Positions 9,253 through 17,997 of a stretch of DNA of 64,000 bases are shown here, piece by piece. Location: assembly GCA_040383485.1 (NCBI GenBank), contig JBEIDK010000004.1, forward strand, positions 1-64,000, written 5' to 3'. The position numbers and the translations under genes are program-made. Position 1 is the stretch's first letter; each line of letters begins with the position of its first letter. The notes under the pieces are model-generated. The model saw nothing but the letters and a program-made list of their open reading frames with translations. It had not been told where the DNA came from and did not search any database. This DNA comes from JBEIDK01 sp040383485 (GTDB taxonomy: Bacteria > Bacteroidota > Bacteroidia > UBA4408).

Positions 9253-9870
9253 CTATTTAATAGCTTCTTCAATAATTAATTTTATTGAACCATAAGCCGA
9301 GTCCATTGCCTTGGTAACTTCATTTTTGTTACACCATTTTACGTCCGTAATGCCTTCTTCACTTTGAGGCATTAATTTTAAATCAACATCATTGCAAATC
9401 ATTTTGTACCAATGGGTAATCTTAAGTGTTTTTTCACCATTATGCTCAAAACAATGATATGTCTTTTGAAGGTCTGCTGTAATCACAATATCTTTAACTC
9501 CACACTCTTCTTGCACTTCTCTTATACCTCCTAATTCTGGACTTTCATTTTTCTCTAATTTTCCTTTTGGCAAATCCCATCTATCATACCTATATATTAA
9601 TAAAACATTACCATCTTTGTTTAAAACAACTCCACCAGCGGCTTCAATTATTTTAAATCTACTATTAAAAGCTTCAATAAGTTGAGAAAAATCCTCATTA
9701 AAAATCAATAGACTCTTAATTGTTTTGGTATCTTCAAAAAGTTTCAGCGACAAGTCGATATCACTATCTCCGTTATGTTGCAGAGTAAGTTGTGCGTTTA
9801 ATAGAAGATTTTCTGTTAAATCATTACTTAAATAAATTGGCTTGTCTTTTAAAAAGATAGTTTGCAGCAT
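9253..9870 (-). CDS. Nudix hydrolase
   Basis: 205 residues. A complete Nudix box is present: G-x5-E-x7-REVQEECGV, starting at GKLEKNE (about residues 102-124), with upstream LIYRYDRWDLPKGK. The catalytic domain (about 76-205) is preceded by a 70-residue N-terminal region that resembles extensions seen in other Bacteroidota Nudix proteins. The substrate cannot be read from sequence; nucleoside diphosphate derivatives are typical. It lies 26 bases downstream of gmd on the same strand, suggesting an operon, so a nucleotide-sugar-related substrate is conceivable but unproven. Confidence 0.88.
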   Translation of the reverse strand: MLQTIFLKDKPIYLSNDLTENLLLNAQLTLQHNGDSDIDLSLKLFEDTKTIKSLLIFNEDFSQLIEAFNSRFKIIEAAGGVVLNKDGNVLLIYRYDRWDLPKGKLEKNESPELGGIREVQEECGVKDIVITADLQKTYHCFEHNGEKTLKITHWYKMICNDVDLKLMPQSEEGITDVKWCNKNEVTKAMDSAYGSIKLIIEEAIK

Positions 9871-9896
9871 ATTTGATTGGTTAATGCATTTTTAAT

Positions 9897-10982
9897 TTAC
9901 TCGTGAAAATTCATTATTTTATGTCCCCCATCAATCAAATATTTATCTTTTTTAAATAATTCAATATCGGCTAGCATCATTTCCTTTGCCAACTCTTCAA
10001 CCGTTATTTTAGGTACCCATCCTAATTTTTCTTTTGCCTTAGTTGCATCACCAACTAATAAGTCAACCTCTGCAGGTCTAAAATACATAGGGTCAATTTC
10101 AACAACAATTTTATTTGTAGCTGAGTCTATTCCCTTTTCATCAACACCTTTTCCTTCCCATCGAATAGTTACATTTACATGAGCAAAACACATTTCAATA
10201 AATTTGCGTACAGAGATTTTAACTCCCGTGGCTAATACAAAATCTTCAGCAACATCATGTTGTAACATTCTCCACATTCCTTCTACATAGTCACGCGCAT
10301 GGCCCCAATCACGTTCCGAATCTATGTTGCCCATAAATAATTTCTGTTGTAACCCTAAGCTAATTTTAGCAACCCCACGAGTTATTTTGCGTGTTACAAA
10401 TGTTTCGCCTCTTAATGGACTTTCATGATTAAATAGAATTCCATTGCAAGCAAACATGCCATAACTTTCACGATAATTCTTTGTAATCCAGAAACCATAC
10501 AATTTAGCAACGCCATAAGGACTTCTTGGATAAAATGGAGTAGTTTCTTTTTGAGGTATTTCTTGAACCAATCCATAAAGCTCTGAAGTTGATGCTTGAT
10601 AGAATTTCACCTTAGATTCTAAACCTAAAATACGTATTGCTTCAAGAATTCTTAAGGTTCCTATACCATCTGCATTAGCAGTATATTCTGGTGTATCAAA
10701 TGAAACTTTTACATGACTCATTGCCGCCAAATTATATATTTCATCAGGCTTAGTTTCTTGTATGAGTCTTATTAAATTGGTAGAATCTGTAAGGTCTCCA
10801 TAATGTAAAAAGAAATTTCCACGCTCATGAATGTCATGGTATAAATGGTCTATTCTGGCGGTATTAAATAGTGAACTTCTGCGTTTTACACCATGTACAA
10901 TATAACCTTTGCCAAGCAGTAATTCAGCCAAATATGATCCATCTTGACCTGTTACTCCAGTTATTAATGCAACTTTCGACAT
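9897..10982 (-). CDS. gmd: GDP-mannose 4,6-dehydratase
   Basis: Gmd (EC 4.2.1.47) makes GDP-4-keto-6-deoxy-mannose, precursor of GDP-fucose, GDP-rhamnose and GDP-perosamine. It is an extended SDR enzyme: the Rossmann TGVTGQDGSYLAE is near the N-terminus, followed by KRRSS, HYGDLTD, NLAAMSHVKVSFD, the catalytic TSELYG, YPRSPYGVAKLYGFW (YxxxK) and NHESPLRGETFVTRKI. I place the start at ATG 10982, giving 361 residues; an upstream in-frame ATG (11042) would add 20 residues before the nucleotide-binding strand, which is unlike the family. No GDP-fucose synthase or GDP-mannose enzyme lies in the window. The Nudix gene follows. Confidence 0.96.
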   Translation of the reverse strand: MSKVALITGVTGQDGSYLAELLLGKGYIVHGVKRRSSLFNTARIDHLYHDIHERGNFFLHYGDLTDSTNLIRLIQETKPDEIYNLAAMSHVKVSFDTPEYTANADGIGTLRILEAIRILGLESKVKFYQASTSELYGLVQEIPQKETTPFYPRSPYGVAKLYGFWITKNYRESYGMFACNGILFNHESPLRGETFVTRKITRGVAKISLGLQQKLFMGNIDSERDWGHARDYVEGMWRMLQHDVAEDFVLATGVKISVRKFIEMCFAHVNVTIRWEGKGVDEKGIDSATNKIVVEIDPMYFRPAEVDLLVGDATKAKEKLGWVPKITVEELAKEMMLADIELFKKDKYLIDGGHKIMNFHE

Positions 10983-11148
10983 ACAATAAATTATTTTGGG
11001 GCTAAGATAAAATAATAGTTTAAATTGAAATAAATAATTCACGCAATAAACTACAATGCCATTGCAGACAATTGTTATTGTTGTGCAATATAATATCGAA
11101 TGTTCATTTAGTCTATAATGATTTTAAATAATAAACAATTTCACTTAC

Positions 11149-11955
11149 TTAGACTGCTATATCATATTCACGTAATGTAGCATTTAAGGATGTTTTTAAA
11201 TCTGTACTAGGTTTGCGCTGGCCAATTATTAATGCACACGGAACCTGAAATTCGCCAGCATTAAACTTTTTAGTGTATGAACCAGGAATAACAACAGAAC
11301 GTTCCGGAACATATCCTTTGGTTTCTATTGGTGTATCACCTGTAACATCAATAATTTTTGTACTCATGGTAAGCACTACATTTGCTCCTAACACAGCTTC
11401 TTTGCCTACACGAACACCTTCAACAACAATACAACGTGAACCAATAAAACAACCATCTTCAATAATTACTGGCGCAGCTTGCACAGGTTCTAAAACACCG
11501 CCAATACCAACACCTCCGCTCAAATGTACATTTTTTCCAATTTGAGCACAACTTCCAACCGTTGCCCAAGTATCAACCATGGTACCTGAATCAACGTAAG
11601 CCCCAATATTTACATAACTAGGCATCAAAATAACTCCATTAGCTAAGAAACTTCCATACCTGGCAACTGCATTGGGTACAACGCGTACACCCAGTTCGGC
11701 ATAATTGTTTTTTAATTTCATCTTATCATGAAATTCAAAAATACCAACCTCAATAGTTTCCATTTTTTGAATCGGGAAATACATAATCACGGCTTTCTTA
11801 ACCCATTCATTTACTTGCCAAGTTTCGTTAATTAGTTCAGCAACCCTTAGTTTACCTCTGTCAAGCAAATCAATAATTTCTCTTATTGTCTCTTGGGTTA
11901 TTTTTTCTTTCAATAACTCTCTATTTAGCCAAGCTGCTTCAATTATATATTGCAT
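11149..11955 (-). CDS. dapD: 2,3,4,5-tetrahydropyridine-2,6-dicarboxylate N-succinyltransferase
   Basis: DapD (EC 2.3.1.117) catalyses the succinyl-CoA-dependent step of the lysine/diaminopimelate pathway, feeding peptidoglycan. It has 268 residues with an N-terminal helical domain and a left-handed beta-helix of hexapeptide repeats. Diagnostic blocks are VRVVPNAVARYGSFL, MPSYVNIGAYVD, GTMVDTWATVGSCAQIG, HLSGGVGIGGVLEP and FIGSRCIVVEGV. A strong terminator separates it from the TPR gene upstream, so it has its own transcript. The 106 bases downstream, before gmd, hold nothing I can name. Confidence 0.97.
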   Translation of the reverse strand: MQYIIEAAWLNRELLKEKITQETIREIIDLLDRGKLRVAELINETWQVNEWVKKAVIMYFPIQKMETIEVGIFEFHDKMKLKNNYAELGVRVVPNAVARYGSFLANGVILMPSYVNIGAYVDSGTMVDTWATVGSCAQIGKNVHLSGGVGIGGVLEPVQAAPVIIEDGCFIGSRCIVVEGVRVGKEAVLGANVVLTMSTKIIDVTGDTPIETKGYVPERSVVIPGSYTKKFNAGEFQVPCALIIGQRKPSTDLKTSLNATLREYDIAV

Positions 11956-11971
11956 GTTTTATTTTTGTATG

Positions 11972-12002
11972 AAAAAAGGAAGTAATTATTTCTTACTTCC
12001 TT
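11972..12002 (-). terminator. Rho-independent terminator after the TPR gene
   Basis: On the minus strand, just after the TPR gene stop (12008), a 10-bp perfect stem AAGGAAGTAA/TTACTTCCTT (12002-11993 with 11985-11976) encloses a 7-base loop and is followed by a T-run (plus-strand A-run 11972-11977). It ends the TPR transcript before dapD. Confidence 0.85.
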
Positions 12003-12007
12003 AAAAT

Positions 12008-13585
12008 TTAGTTTAATGCTTTAATGGCAATTTTTGCTTTTTCATCATTTGGGTCTAGTTCTAAAACTTTATCCCAATTCAATTTTGAATTTATCTTATC
12101 TTTAAGAACAAAGTAATATGCGCCTAAATATTTGTATGCTTCTAGTAAATCTCTTTTCTCTTTTTCCTTATCCTTTACCTTAGTAACATATGTTTCATAA
12201 TAAGGCTTTGCCAATCCAAGTTTTGAGTCTTTATCAAAATTCGTTTTTGTTTTAGCTTTCCATAAATAGCCATTAGAAAGTTCAGGTTGTGCTTTTATCA
12301 AACTTCCAAAGGTAGTGTCTGCTTTCTCAAAGTTCTGTATAAAATAATAAGACTTTCCAAGGTTGTAATAATCTTGTGTAGAAACTGATTTTTTTGAATT
12401 TATTTTTGCTTCATAATATTTAATTGCATCATTATACTTTTTGGTTTTATAGTATGCTGAAGCAATATCACTGTTTAATTCTGTTTTAGTAGTATCCATT
12501 TCAAATGCTTTTAATAGTTCAATCACTCCTAAAGAGTCTTTACCTAACTTAGCTAAAGTTTTACCTCTATAAGTATGGTCATCTGCAATAATTTTATTCT
12601 TTTCATTCACTTGTCTCGAAAAGAACAAGTTGCTAGAATTTATTGCTTCAGGATATTTACCACCTTCAAAATATGAAAATGCTAAAAGTCTATTAACAAC
12701 GTTATAGGAGGTATCAACATTTTTTACTAGTAATAGTTGATTGATTGCTTCATTATAATCTTTATTTAAAAATAAAAAAGATGCGTATCTTCTCCTTGCA
12801 TCAATATTATTACTTGAAAGCTCTAGAAATTTCTTATACTTAGATTTAGCCAAATCATATTTTCCAGCCTTATAATACAATTCAGCTTGTTCGCGATAAG
12901 CTGGAGCAAATGAAGAATCAATTTTAGCTGCATTTTGATAAAATTCAAAAGCCAAAGGATAGTTTTTTGCGCGTCCATAAAGTTGTCCAATACGCAATGT
13001 AGCTAAGCACGATTTTGTATCTAATGTTTGTGCTTTTTTATACTGCTCAATGGCTTTACTTCCATCTCCTTGTTCCAGATAAACATCGCCATACAATATA
13101 GGAGTTTCAGTATTTTTTGGGTCAATCTTAGTTGCATCGTCTAATAATTTTAATGCAGCAGGAAGGTCTTTTGTTTCAGCTTTTATATAGCACTTAGCAA
13201 TTTCTTTATGAACTTTTACATTCTTGGTAGTTGCATTCATTATAAGTGCTTTATCGAAGTTTGCTTTACCCTCTGAAGTTTTACCTGCATACCATTGCAA
13301 CTTACCAATGCCTACATAATTTAGTGGGCTATTAGGTTCTACTTCTATACCCAATGAAAAGTAAGTGTTTGCAGAATCAGTCATTTCTTGGGCAAAGAAA
13401 TTCTCACCTAGAAAATAATAATTCTCTCCGTTTTTAGGTACTAACTGTATAAGTTTTTTATACAGTTTTGTCGCCTCATCAAATTGCTCATTATTCGTAA
13501 GGTCAATCGCTTGTTTTAAAGTTTGTGAATAAGAAAAACTTTGTGAAGACAAGTATAGGATTACTCCTATTAAAATTTTATTCAT
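12008..13585 (-). CDS. Periplasmic/secreted tetratricopeptide repeat protein
   Basis: 525 residues with a signal peptide (KILIGVILYLSSQSFSYSQ). The rest is a long run of TPR units, recognisable by repeated Y/G-A/P spacing such as ENYYFLGENFFAQ, PLNYVGIGKLQWYAGK, TPILYGDVYLEQGDGSKAIE, ATLRIGQLYGRAKNYPLAFE, PAYREQAELYYKAGKYDLAK and DYYNLGKSYYFIQNFEKAD. TPR arrays are protein-interaction scaffolds; no catalytic domain is visible and the partner is unknown. A candidate -7 box precedes it, and a terminator follows. The SUI1/YciH gene lies 56 bases upstream on the same strand. Confidence 0.85.
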   Translation of the reverse strand: MNKILIGVILYLSSQSFSYSQTLKQAIDLTNNEQFDEATKLYKKLIQLVPKNGENYYFLGENFFAQEMTDSANTYFSLGIEVEPNSPLNYVGIGKLQWYAGKTSEGKANFDKALIMNATTKNVKVHKEIAKCYIKAETKDLPAALKLLDDATKIDPKNTETPILYGDVYLEQGDGSKAIEQYKKAQTLDTKSCLATLRIGQLYGRAKNYPLAFEFYQNAAKIDSSFAPAYREQAELYYKAGKYDLAKSKYKKFLELSSNNIDARRRYASFLFLNKDYNEAINQLLLVKNVDTSYNVVNRLLAFSYFEGGKYPEAINSSNLFFSRQVNEKNKIIADDHTYRGKTLAKLGKDSLGVIELLKAFEMDTTKTELNSDIASAYYKTKKYNDAIKYYEAKINSKKSVSTQDYYNLGKSYYFIQNFEKADTTFGSLIKAQPELSNGYLWKAKTKTNFDKDSKLGLAKPYYETYVTKVKDKEKEKRDLLEAYKYLGAYYFVLKDKINSKLNWDKVLELDPNDEKAKIAIKALN

Positions 13586-13611
13586 TGATTTATGTTCTAA
13601 AAATTGTGGTG

Positions 13612-13619
13612 CAAAACTA
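13612..13619 (-). promoter_or_regulatory. Candidate -7 promoter box for the TPR gene
   Basis: Minus-strand TAGTTTTG fits TAnnTTTG and lies 26 bases before the start codon. I could not identify a convincing -33 TTG at the right distance, so this is tentative. Confidence 0.35.
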
Positions 13620-13641
13620 GTTTCTTTTTAAGAAAAAACAC

Positions 13642-13974
13642 CTAAAGAACTTTATAATTTAGAGTTTTAAGAATATTTGACACTTTGACTTTGTTCTCAC
13701 CTTGAATTATTATTTCTCCATCTTTGGCACTGCCGCCAACTCCACATTTAGATTTAATTGTTTTGCATAGCGAATTTAAATCTTCATCACTTCCAATGAA
13801 TCCAATTACCAGTGTTACAACTTTTCCTCCTCTATTTCTTTTATCTATTGTAACTCTTAGCTTTTGTTTGTCTGGGTTGATAGCTGGAGAATCTTCAGGT
13901 TCATTTATCTCAATTTTAATATCTCTATTTGTTGAGAAAACAAGTCCATCAAATGAGTTAAATTTCTTGCTCAT
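13642..13974 (-). CDS. yciH: SUI1/eIF1-like translation initiation factor (YciH family)
   Basis: 110 residues containing a C-terminal SUI1 domain (about 36-110): KLRVTIDKRNRGGKVVTLVIGF, CKTIKSKCGVGGSAKDGEIIIQG and a final beta-strand VKVSNILKTLNYKVL. This is the bacterial homologue of eIF1. In E. coli YciH is thought to affect start-site selection or stress translation; its role in Bacteroidota is not established. It lies between the DUF4197 gene (51 bases upstream) and the TPR gene (56 bases downstream), all leftward. Confidence 0.92.
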   Translation of the reverse strand: MSKKFNSFDGLVFSTNRDIKIEINEPEDSPAINPDKQKLRVTIDKRNRGGKVVTLVIGFIGSDEDLNSLCKTIKSKCGVGGSAKDGEIIIQGENKVKVSNILKTLNYKVL

Positions 13975-14025
13975 GTATCGTTAATTAGTAAATAAAAATT
14001 ACAAACTTTTTTTTAAACTTTTCAA

Positions 14026-14841
14026 TTAGCCAAAGACTAGTTTTAGTAAATCGCTGACTCTTGATGCAGGATCTTTTCTTATTTTTCCTTCTTCTTGTTC
14101 AACTAATTTAAAAATGCCTTCCATTGCTTTTATTGTAACATATTCTTCTAAATTTGGATTTGCTTTTTTCACCAATGGCAGCTTATTATATTTTGTAGCT
14201 AACGGATTCCAATATTTTGTTATTTGAACAGATGTTAATGCTGCCTTAACGACAGGTAGAAATTTTGCTTTCAAATCTGCTGTTGTTTTATCTTTTAGAA
14301 ATTTGGTTGCAGCATTATCTCCCCCTTTTAAAATAGAAATACCATCGGTGATTGACATAGAAGTTATTGCATTTATAAATATTGGAGCCCCATCTTTAGC
14401 AGCTTTTTCTGCAGCTCTGTTTAATGTTTCAACAAACTTATCGGTTGCAGTTTTCATACCCAACTTGTCTAGGGTAGTTTTAACCTCTTGAACTTGCGGC
14501 GGAAATGGTATTTTGATAAGAGAATTTTTGTAAAAGCCATCAATAGCAGAAGCCTTAGATGTTGAGTTATTTGTGCCAATTTTTAATGCATCGCGCAGTC
14601 CATTTACAATATCTAAATTTGACATAGGTTTGCCAGCATTATTTAAGATAGTTGTAACTGAAGTCCCAGCACTACCTGTATTTCCTGAACCAAGTGTAGT
14701 ACCTACAGCCTTTACAGCATTGTTAAGTAAGTTGCTTCCTGTTTTCTGATTTGATGTATTTGTTTTTTGAGAAGTTCTTTGTGCTTGTAAATTCGAATTT
14801 AATAATGCTAGAACTGAAGTGATTAAAATTATTTTTTTCAT
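14026..14841 (-). CDS. DUF4197 domain-containing exported protein
   Basis: 271 residues. A signal peptide (KKIILITSVLALLNSNLQAQ) is followed by a low-complexity Ser/Thr/Gly/Asn linker (to about residue 70) and a DUF4197 domain: LDIVNGLRDALKIGTNNSTSK, DGFYKNSLIKIPFPPQ, LNRAAEKAAKDGAPIFINAI, LKGGDNAATKFLKDKTTADL and W-N-x3-KYNKLP. The family is widespread in Gram-negative bacteria without a known function. A plausible -7 box lies 43 bases upstream. Confidence 0.9.
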   Translation of the reverse strand: MKKIILITSVLALLNSNLQAQRTSQKTNTSNQKTGSNLLNNAVKAVGTTLGSGNTGSAGTSVTTILNNAGKPMSNLDIVNGLRDALKIGTNNSTSKASAIDGFYKNSLIKIPFPPQVQEVKTTLDKLGMKTATDKFVETLNRAAEKAAKDGAPIFINAITSMSITDGISILKGGDNAATKFLKDKTTADLKAKFLPVVKAALTSVQITKYWNPLATKYNKLPLVKKANPNLEEYVTIKAMEGIFKLVEQEEGKIRKDPASRVSDLLKLVFG

Positions 14842-15224
14842 TTTATTTTTATAATTGTTAAATTAACTTTTCAAAAACTCTGCCAAAGATAAATTATACA
14901 TCAAATAATGTACTATTTAGAGAGGCTTCGTCAGATTTCAATTAAGTCTCAATAAATTCAATGAGTCTTAGTAATTCTTGAATACTTAAACCTCTCATGC
15001 ATATTTAATTTGAAAAGGAAAATTGAAAGCTAATCTTGAATTACGCCGAGTTTTAATTGATATAATTGTTTCAGTTGAATTACCAAATTGCTTTACACAA
15101 CAAGTTTATCATTACTAATAAGACTTAAATATTTTTTATATTAAGTAATTTAAACTCAAAATAAGTATGGGTTTAACGATTTTTCTTCGTGATTTATTTT
15201 ATAAAAACATAAATTCAATTATGT
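14842..15224. other. 383-bp divergent intergenic region
   Basis: This separates the leftward DUF4197 gene from the rightward cyclophilin gene. It contains the TATCTTTG -7 box described separately and a weak separated inverted hexamer GAGAGG (14920-14925) / CCTCTC (14991-14996). I see no small ORF with coding character, no RNA gene and no repeat shared with the rest of the window. Confidence 0.5.
14884..14891 (-). promoter_or_regulatory. Candidate -7 promoter box for the DUF4197 gene
   Basis: Minus-strand TATCTTTG is an exact TAnnTTTG match, 43 bases before the start codon at 14841. A TTG lies upstream but at only 10 bases, shorter than canonical, so the -33 element is uncertain. Confidence 0.45.
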
Positions 15225-15242
15225 TTGAAAAAATTAATTAGC

Positions 15243-16103
15243 ATGAAGAAAATATTTATAGCGATAACATTTATAACATTTTCATTAAATATTGACTATT
15301 CTCTTGGCCAGGAGGTTAAAAAGAAAACCCTAAAGGTGGTAGATGAAAAAAAGTATTTAATAAAAACGGACTATGGAGATATAATAATTAAATTATACAA
15401 TGAAACTCCAAATCATCGCGATAATTTTATAAAACTTGTAAACGAAAAGTTTTACGATAGCCTTCTTTTTCATAGAGTAATAAAAGACTTTATGATTCAA
15501 GGAGGAGACCCACAATCTAAAAATGCTGCACCGACGGCTACATTAGGTAATGGTGAAAATGGATATACCATTTCACCTGAGTTTAATCCTAAATTTATTC
15601 ATAAAAAAGGTGCACTTGCAGCTGCTAGATTAGGTGATAACGTTAATCCTCAGAAAAATTCTTCTGGATGTCAGTTTTATATTGTTCAAGGTAGAAAGTT
15701 TGGAGTAAATGACCTTACAAGTGCTGAAGCTAATATCAATAACCAAATAAAACAACAAATATTTGGCAACTGGATAAACAAACCTGAGAATATCAATACT
15801 AAAAATACTTTAATAAGGCTTCAAAAAAATCAAAATCAGGATAGTTTGAAAACTTTATCAGAAGGTTTTAATAAAATAGTAGAGGCAGAATTCTCTAAAA
15901 TAATACCTTTCAAATATTCTCCAGAGCAAATAAAAGAATACACTGAGAATGGTGGTACTCCACATTTAGATTTAGGGTATACCGTTTTTGGTGAAGTTGT
16001 TAGTGGACTAGAGGTGATAGATAAAATCGCTGAAATAGAAAAAGGAGCTTCTGATAGACCCAAAAAAGATGTAATGATGACAATTAAAGAATATATTAAA
16101 TAG
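15243..16103 (+). CDS. Exported cyclophilin-type peptidyl-prolyl cis-trans isomerase
   Basis: Catalyses proline isomerisation (EC 5.2.1.8), probably in the periplasm. From ATG 15243 it has 286 residues with signal peptide MKKIFIAITFITFSLNIDYSLGQ; a TTG six codons upstream is a less likely start. The cyclophilin fold is visible as TDYGDIIIKLY, NFIKLVNEKFYDSLLFHRVIKDFMIQGGDP (catalytic FHR and Q), GALAAAR, SSGCQFYIVQG and the final YTVFGEVVSGLEVIDKIA. A charged insertion of about 70 residues, common in Bacteroidota homologues, sits between the QFYIVQG strand and the C-terminal strand. Confidence 0.92.
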   Translation: MKKIFIAITFITFSLNIDYSLGQEVKKKTLKVVDEKKYLIKTDYGDIIIKLYNETPNHRDNFIKLVNEKFYDSLLFHRVIKDFMIQGGDPQSKNAAPTATLGNGENGYTISPEFNPKFIHKKGALAAARLGDNVNPQKNSSGCQFYIVQGRKFGVNDLTSAEANINNQIKQQIFGNWINKPENINTKNTLIRLQKNQNQDSLKTLSEGFNKIVEAEFSKIIPFKYSPEQIKEYTENGGTPHLDLGYTVFGEVVSGLEVIDKIAEIEKGASDRPKKDVMMTIKEYIK

Positions 16104-16147
16104 CAATTAACGGTAGCGTTAAGAACTACTTTTTATAATCCTTTATA

Positions 16148-17413
16148 ATGATTTTACTTTTTTTAATATTACGGCTTATCACTTATATATCAATTTGCTA
16201 TTTCGCTTTCAAACGAAAAAGTCAAACATTATGGATTTTTGCTGCAATGCTCATTGGTGCTGAGATTGGTTATCAATTTCCTGATACAGCTAAAAATCTT
16301 AAGGTTTTAAGCAGCATTTTTTTAAAACTTATAAAATGTATTATTGCTCCTTTACTATTTGCTACATTAGTTGTTGGCATAGCAGGTCATTCAAATATAA
16401 AACAAATTGGACGTATGGGCTGGAAGAGCCTAGTTTATTTTGAAATTGTAACAACTATTGCACTTTTCATTGGTCTTTTTGCAATAAATATTACAGAAGC
16501 AGGCAAAGGAATTGATCTTAGTAAAATACAAACTAATGTTGAAATTCCCAAGTTCGAAAAACAAACAGGCAGTGATATCTTATTACATATTTTTCCTGAA
16601 AATATAGCTAAATCTATTGCAGATGGTCAGGTATTACAAATAGTAATATTTAGCATTTTATTCGGAATTGGACTAGCAATGGTTAATCCCGAAAAACGTA
16701 AACCAATGTTAGATTTCTGTGAGTCTTTAAGTGAAGTAATGTTTAAGTTTACTCATATTATTATGCACTATGCTCCAATTGGAGTTGGGGCGGCAATAGC
16801 TTATACAGTTGGAGGAATGGGGCTAGGCATATTATTAAATTTATTGCAGCTTTTAGCTACGCTTTACGGTGCTTTAATTGTTTTTATGCTATTGGTATTT
16901 GTACCTATAGGATTAATTATTAAGTTACCATTTAAAAAGTTCATTAAGGCCATTTCTGAACCAGTAGCATTAGCCTTTGCGACTACAAGCAGCGAAGCGG
17001 CGTTGCCGGGAGCAATGGAGGCAATGGAAAAAATTGGGGTACCCCGAAAAATTGTTGCATTTGTAATGCCAACAGGGTATAGTTTTAATTTAGATGGAAC
17101 AACTTTGTATTTGTCTTTAGCTTCAGTTTTTGTAGCACAGGCAGCGGGTATAGAATTGAGTATATCTCAGCAATTACTAATGGTATTTACTTTAATGCTC
17201 ACTAGCAAAGGTGTAGCGGGTGTGCCAAGGGCTTCTATGGTAATTTTGCTTGGAAGTGTAGCTGCATTTAATTTACCAACCGAACCAGTATTCGTAATTA
17301 TGGGTATTGATGCATTAATGGATATGGCTCGTACAAGTGTTAATGTTATTGGTAATTGCCTTGCTAGCGCTGTTGTTGCGAAATGGGAGGGTGAATTTCA
17401 AGAAATAGTTTAA
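16148..17413 (+). CDS. Dicarboxylate/amino acid:cation symporter (DAACS family)
   Basis: 421 residues, a multi-helix inner-membrane transporter of the GltP/DctA fold that takes up glutamate, aspartate or C4-dicarboxylates with Na+ or H+. Diagnostic blocks: the HP1 serine-rich loop AFATTSSEAALPGAMEAMEK, FVMPTGYSFNLDGTTLYLSLASVFVAQ (TM7 region with NLDGT), HP2 MLTSKGVAGVPRAS and TM8 DALMDMARTSVNVIGN. The conserved Asp in MARTSVNV-type context is Asp393-like (DxxxDxxRT). The lumazine synthase gene begins 11 bases later. Confidence 0.94.
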   Translation: MILLFLILRLITYISICYFAFKRKSQTLWIFAAMLIGAEIGYQFPDTAKNLKVLSSIFLKLIKCIIAPLLFATLVVGIAGHSNIKQIGRMGWKSLVYFEIVTTIALFIGLFAINITEAGKGIDLSKIQTNVEIPKFEKQTGSDILLHIFPENIAKSIADGQVLQIVIFSILFGIGLAMVNPEKRKPMLDFCESLSEVMFKFTHIIMHYAPIGVGAAIAYTVGGMGLGILLNLLQLLATLYGALIVFMLLVFVPIGLIIKLPFKKFIKAISEPVALAFATTSSEAALPGAMEAMEKIGVPRKIVAFVMPTGYSFNLDGTTLYLSLASVFVAQAAGIELSISQQLLMVFTLMLTSKGVAGVPRASMVILLGSVAAFNLPTEPVFVIMGIDALMDMARTSVNVIGNCLASAVVAKWEGEFQEIV

Positions 17414-17424
17414 ATAATATCAAT

Positions 17425-17916
17425 ATGTCTTCTTCATTAAAGAATTTGTCAATGGTAGAAATACCTGAAGTAAAGAATAAAACTAAATTAAAAATTGCAA
17501 TTGTTGTTGCTAATTGGAATAATGATATTACCTATGAATTAAGAGACGGTGCTCTTGAAACACTTTTACTAGCAGGACTTATAGAGAAAAATATTGCAAT
17601 GAGTTATGTTCCTGGAACATTTGAATTAGTGCTAGGAGCAATTCATCATTGTGAAAAAAAGTATGATGCTGTTATATGTTTAGGATGCGTTATACAAGGC
17701 GATACTCCTCATTTTACATTTATTTGTGATGCAGTTGCTAATGGTATTGTAAATTTAAATATCAAATATCAAATTCCTGTAATTTTTGGAGTACTTACTA
17801 CTAATACTCTTAAACAGGCTCAAGAACGAAGTGGCGGTAAGCACGGAAATAAAGGCGTTGAAGCTGCAGCAACGGCTCTTCAGATGATTGCGCTTGAACA
17901 AAGTCTAATAAAATAG
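17425..17916 (+). CDS. ribH: 6,7-dimethyl-8-ribityllumazine synthase
   Basis: RibH (EC 2.5.1.78) condenses the ribityl-aminouracil with dihydroxybutanone phosphate in riboflavin synthesis. The 163 residues show IAIVVANWNNDIT, the substrate loop SYVPGTFELVLGA, YDAVICLGCVIQGDTPHF with the catalytic His, VIFGVLTTNTLKQAQERSGG and the C-terminal GNKGVEAAATALQM. Lumazine synthases assemble as pentamers or 60-mers. No other rib gene and no FMN riboswitch is visible; cotranscription with the symporter upstream is likely from the spacing. Confidence 0.97.
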   Translation: MSSSLKNLSMVEIPEVKNKTKLKIAIVVANWNNDITYELRDGALETLLLAGLIEKNIAMSYVPGTFELVLGAIHHCEKKYDAVICLGCVIQGDTPHFTFICDAVANGIVNLNIKYQIPVIFGVLTTNTLKQAQERSGGKHGNKGVEAAATALQMIALEQSLIK

Positions 17917-17997
17917 TTCTCAATAATATTTTATTTTTGATGCAGATTATACTATTCGTTTAAATAGTAATTCTACAAATCACGTAAAGCAAATAAT

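Noticed and set aside
14842..15224. Possible small RNA in the 383-bp intergenic region
   Set aside because: Only a weak separated inverted hexamer is present and no terminator or conserved structure could be seen by eye.
16107..16122. Hairpin TTAACG-GTAG-CGTTAA after the cyclophilin gene
   Set aside because: The stem is short and AT-rich and has no adjacent T-run, so it is not a convincing terminator.
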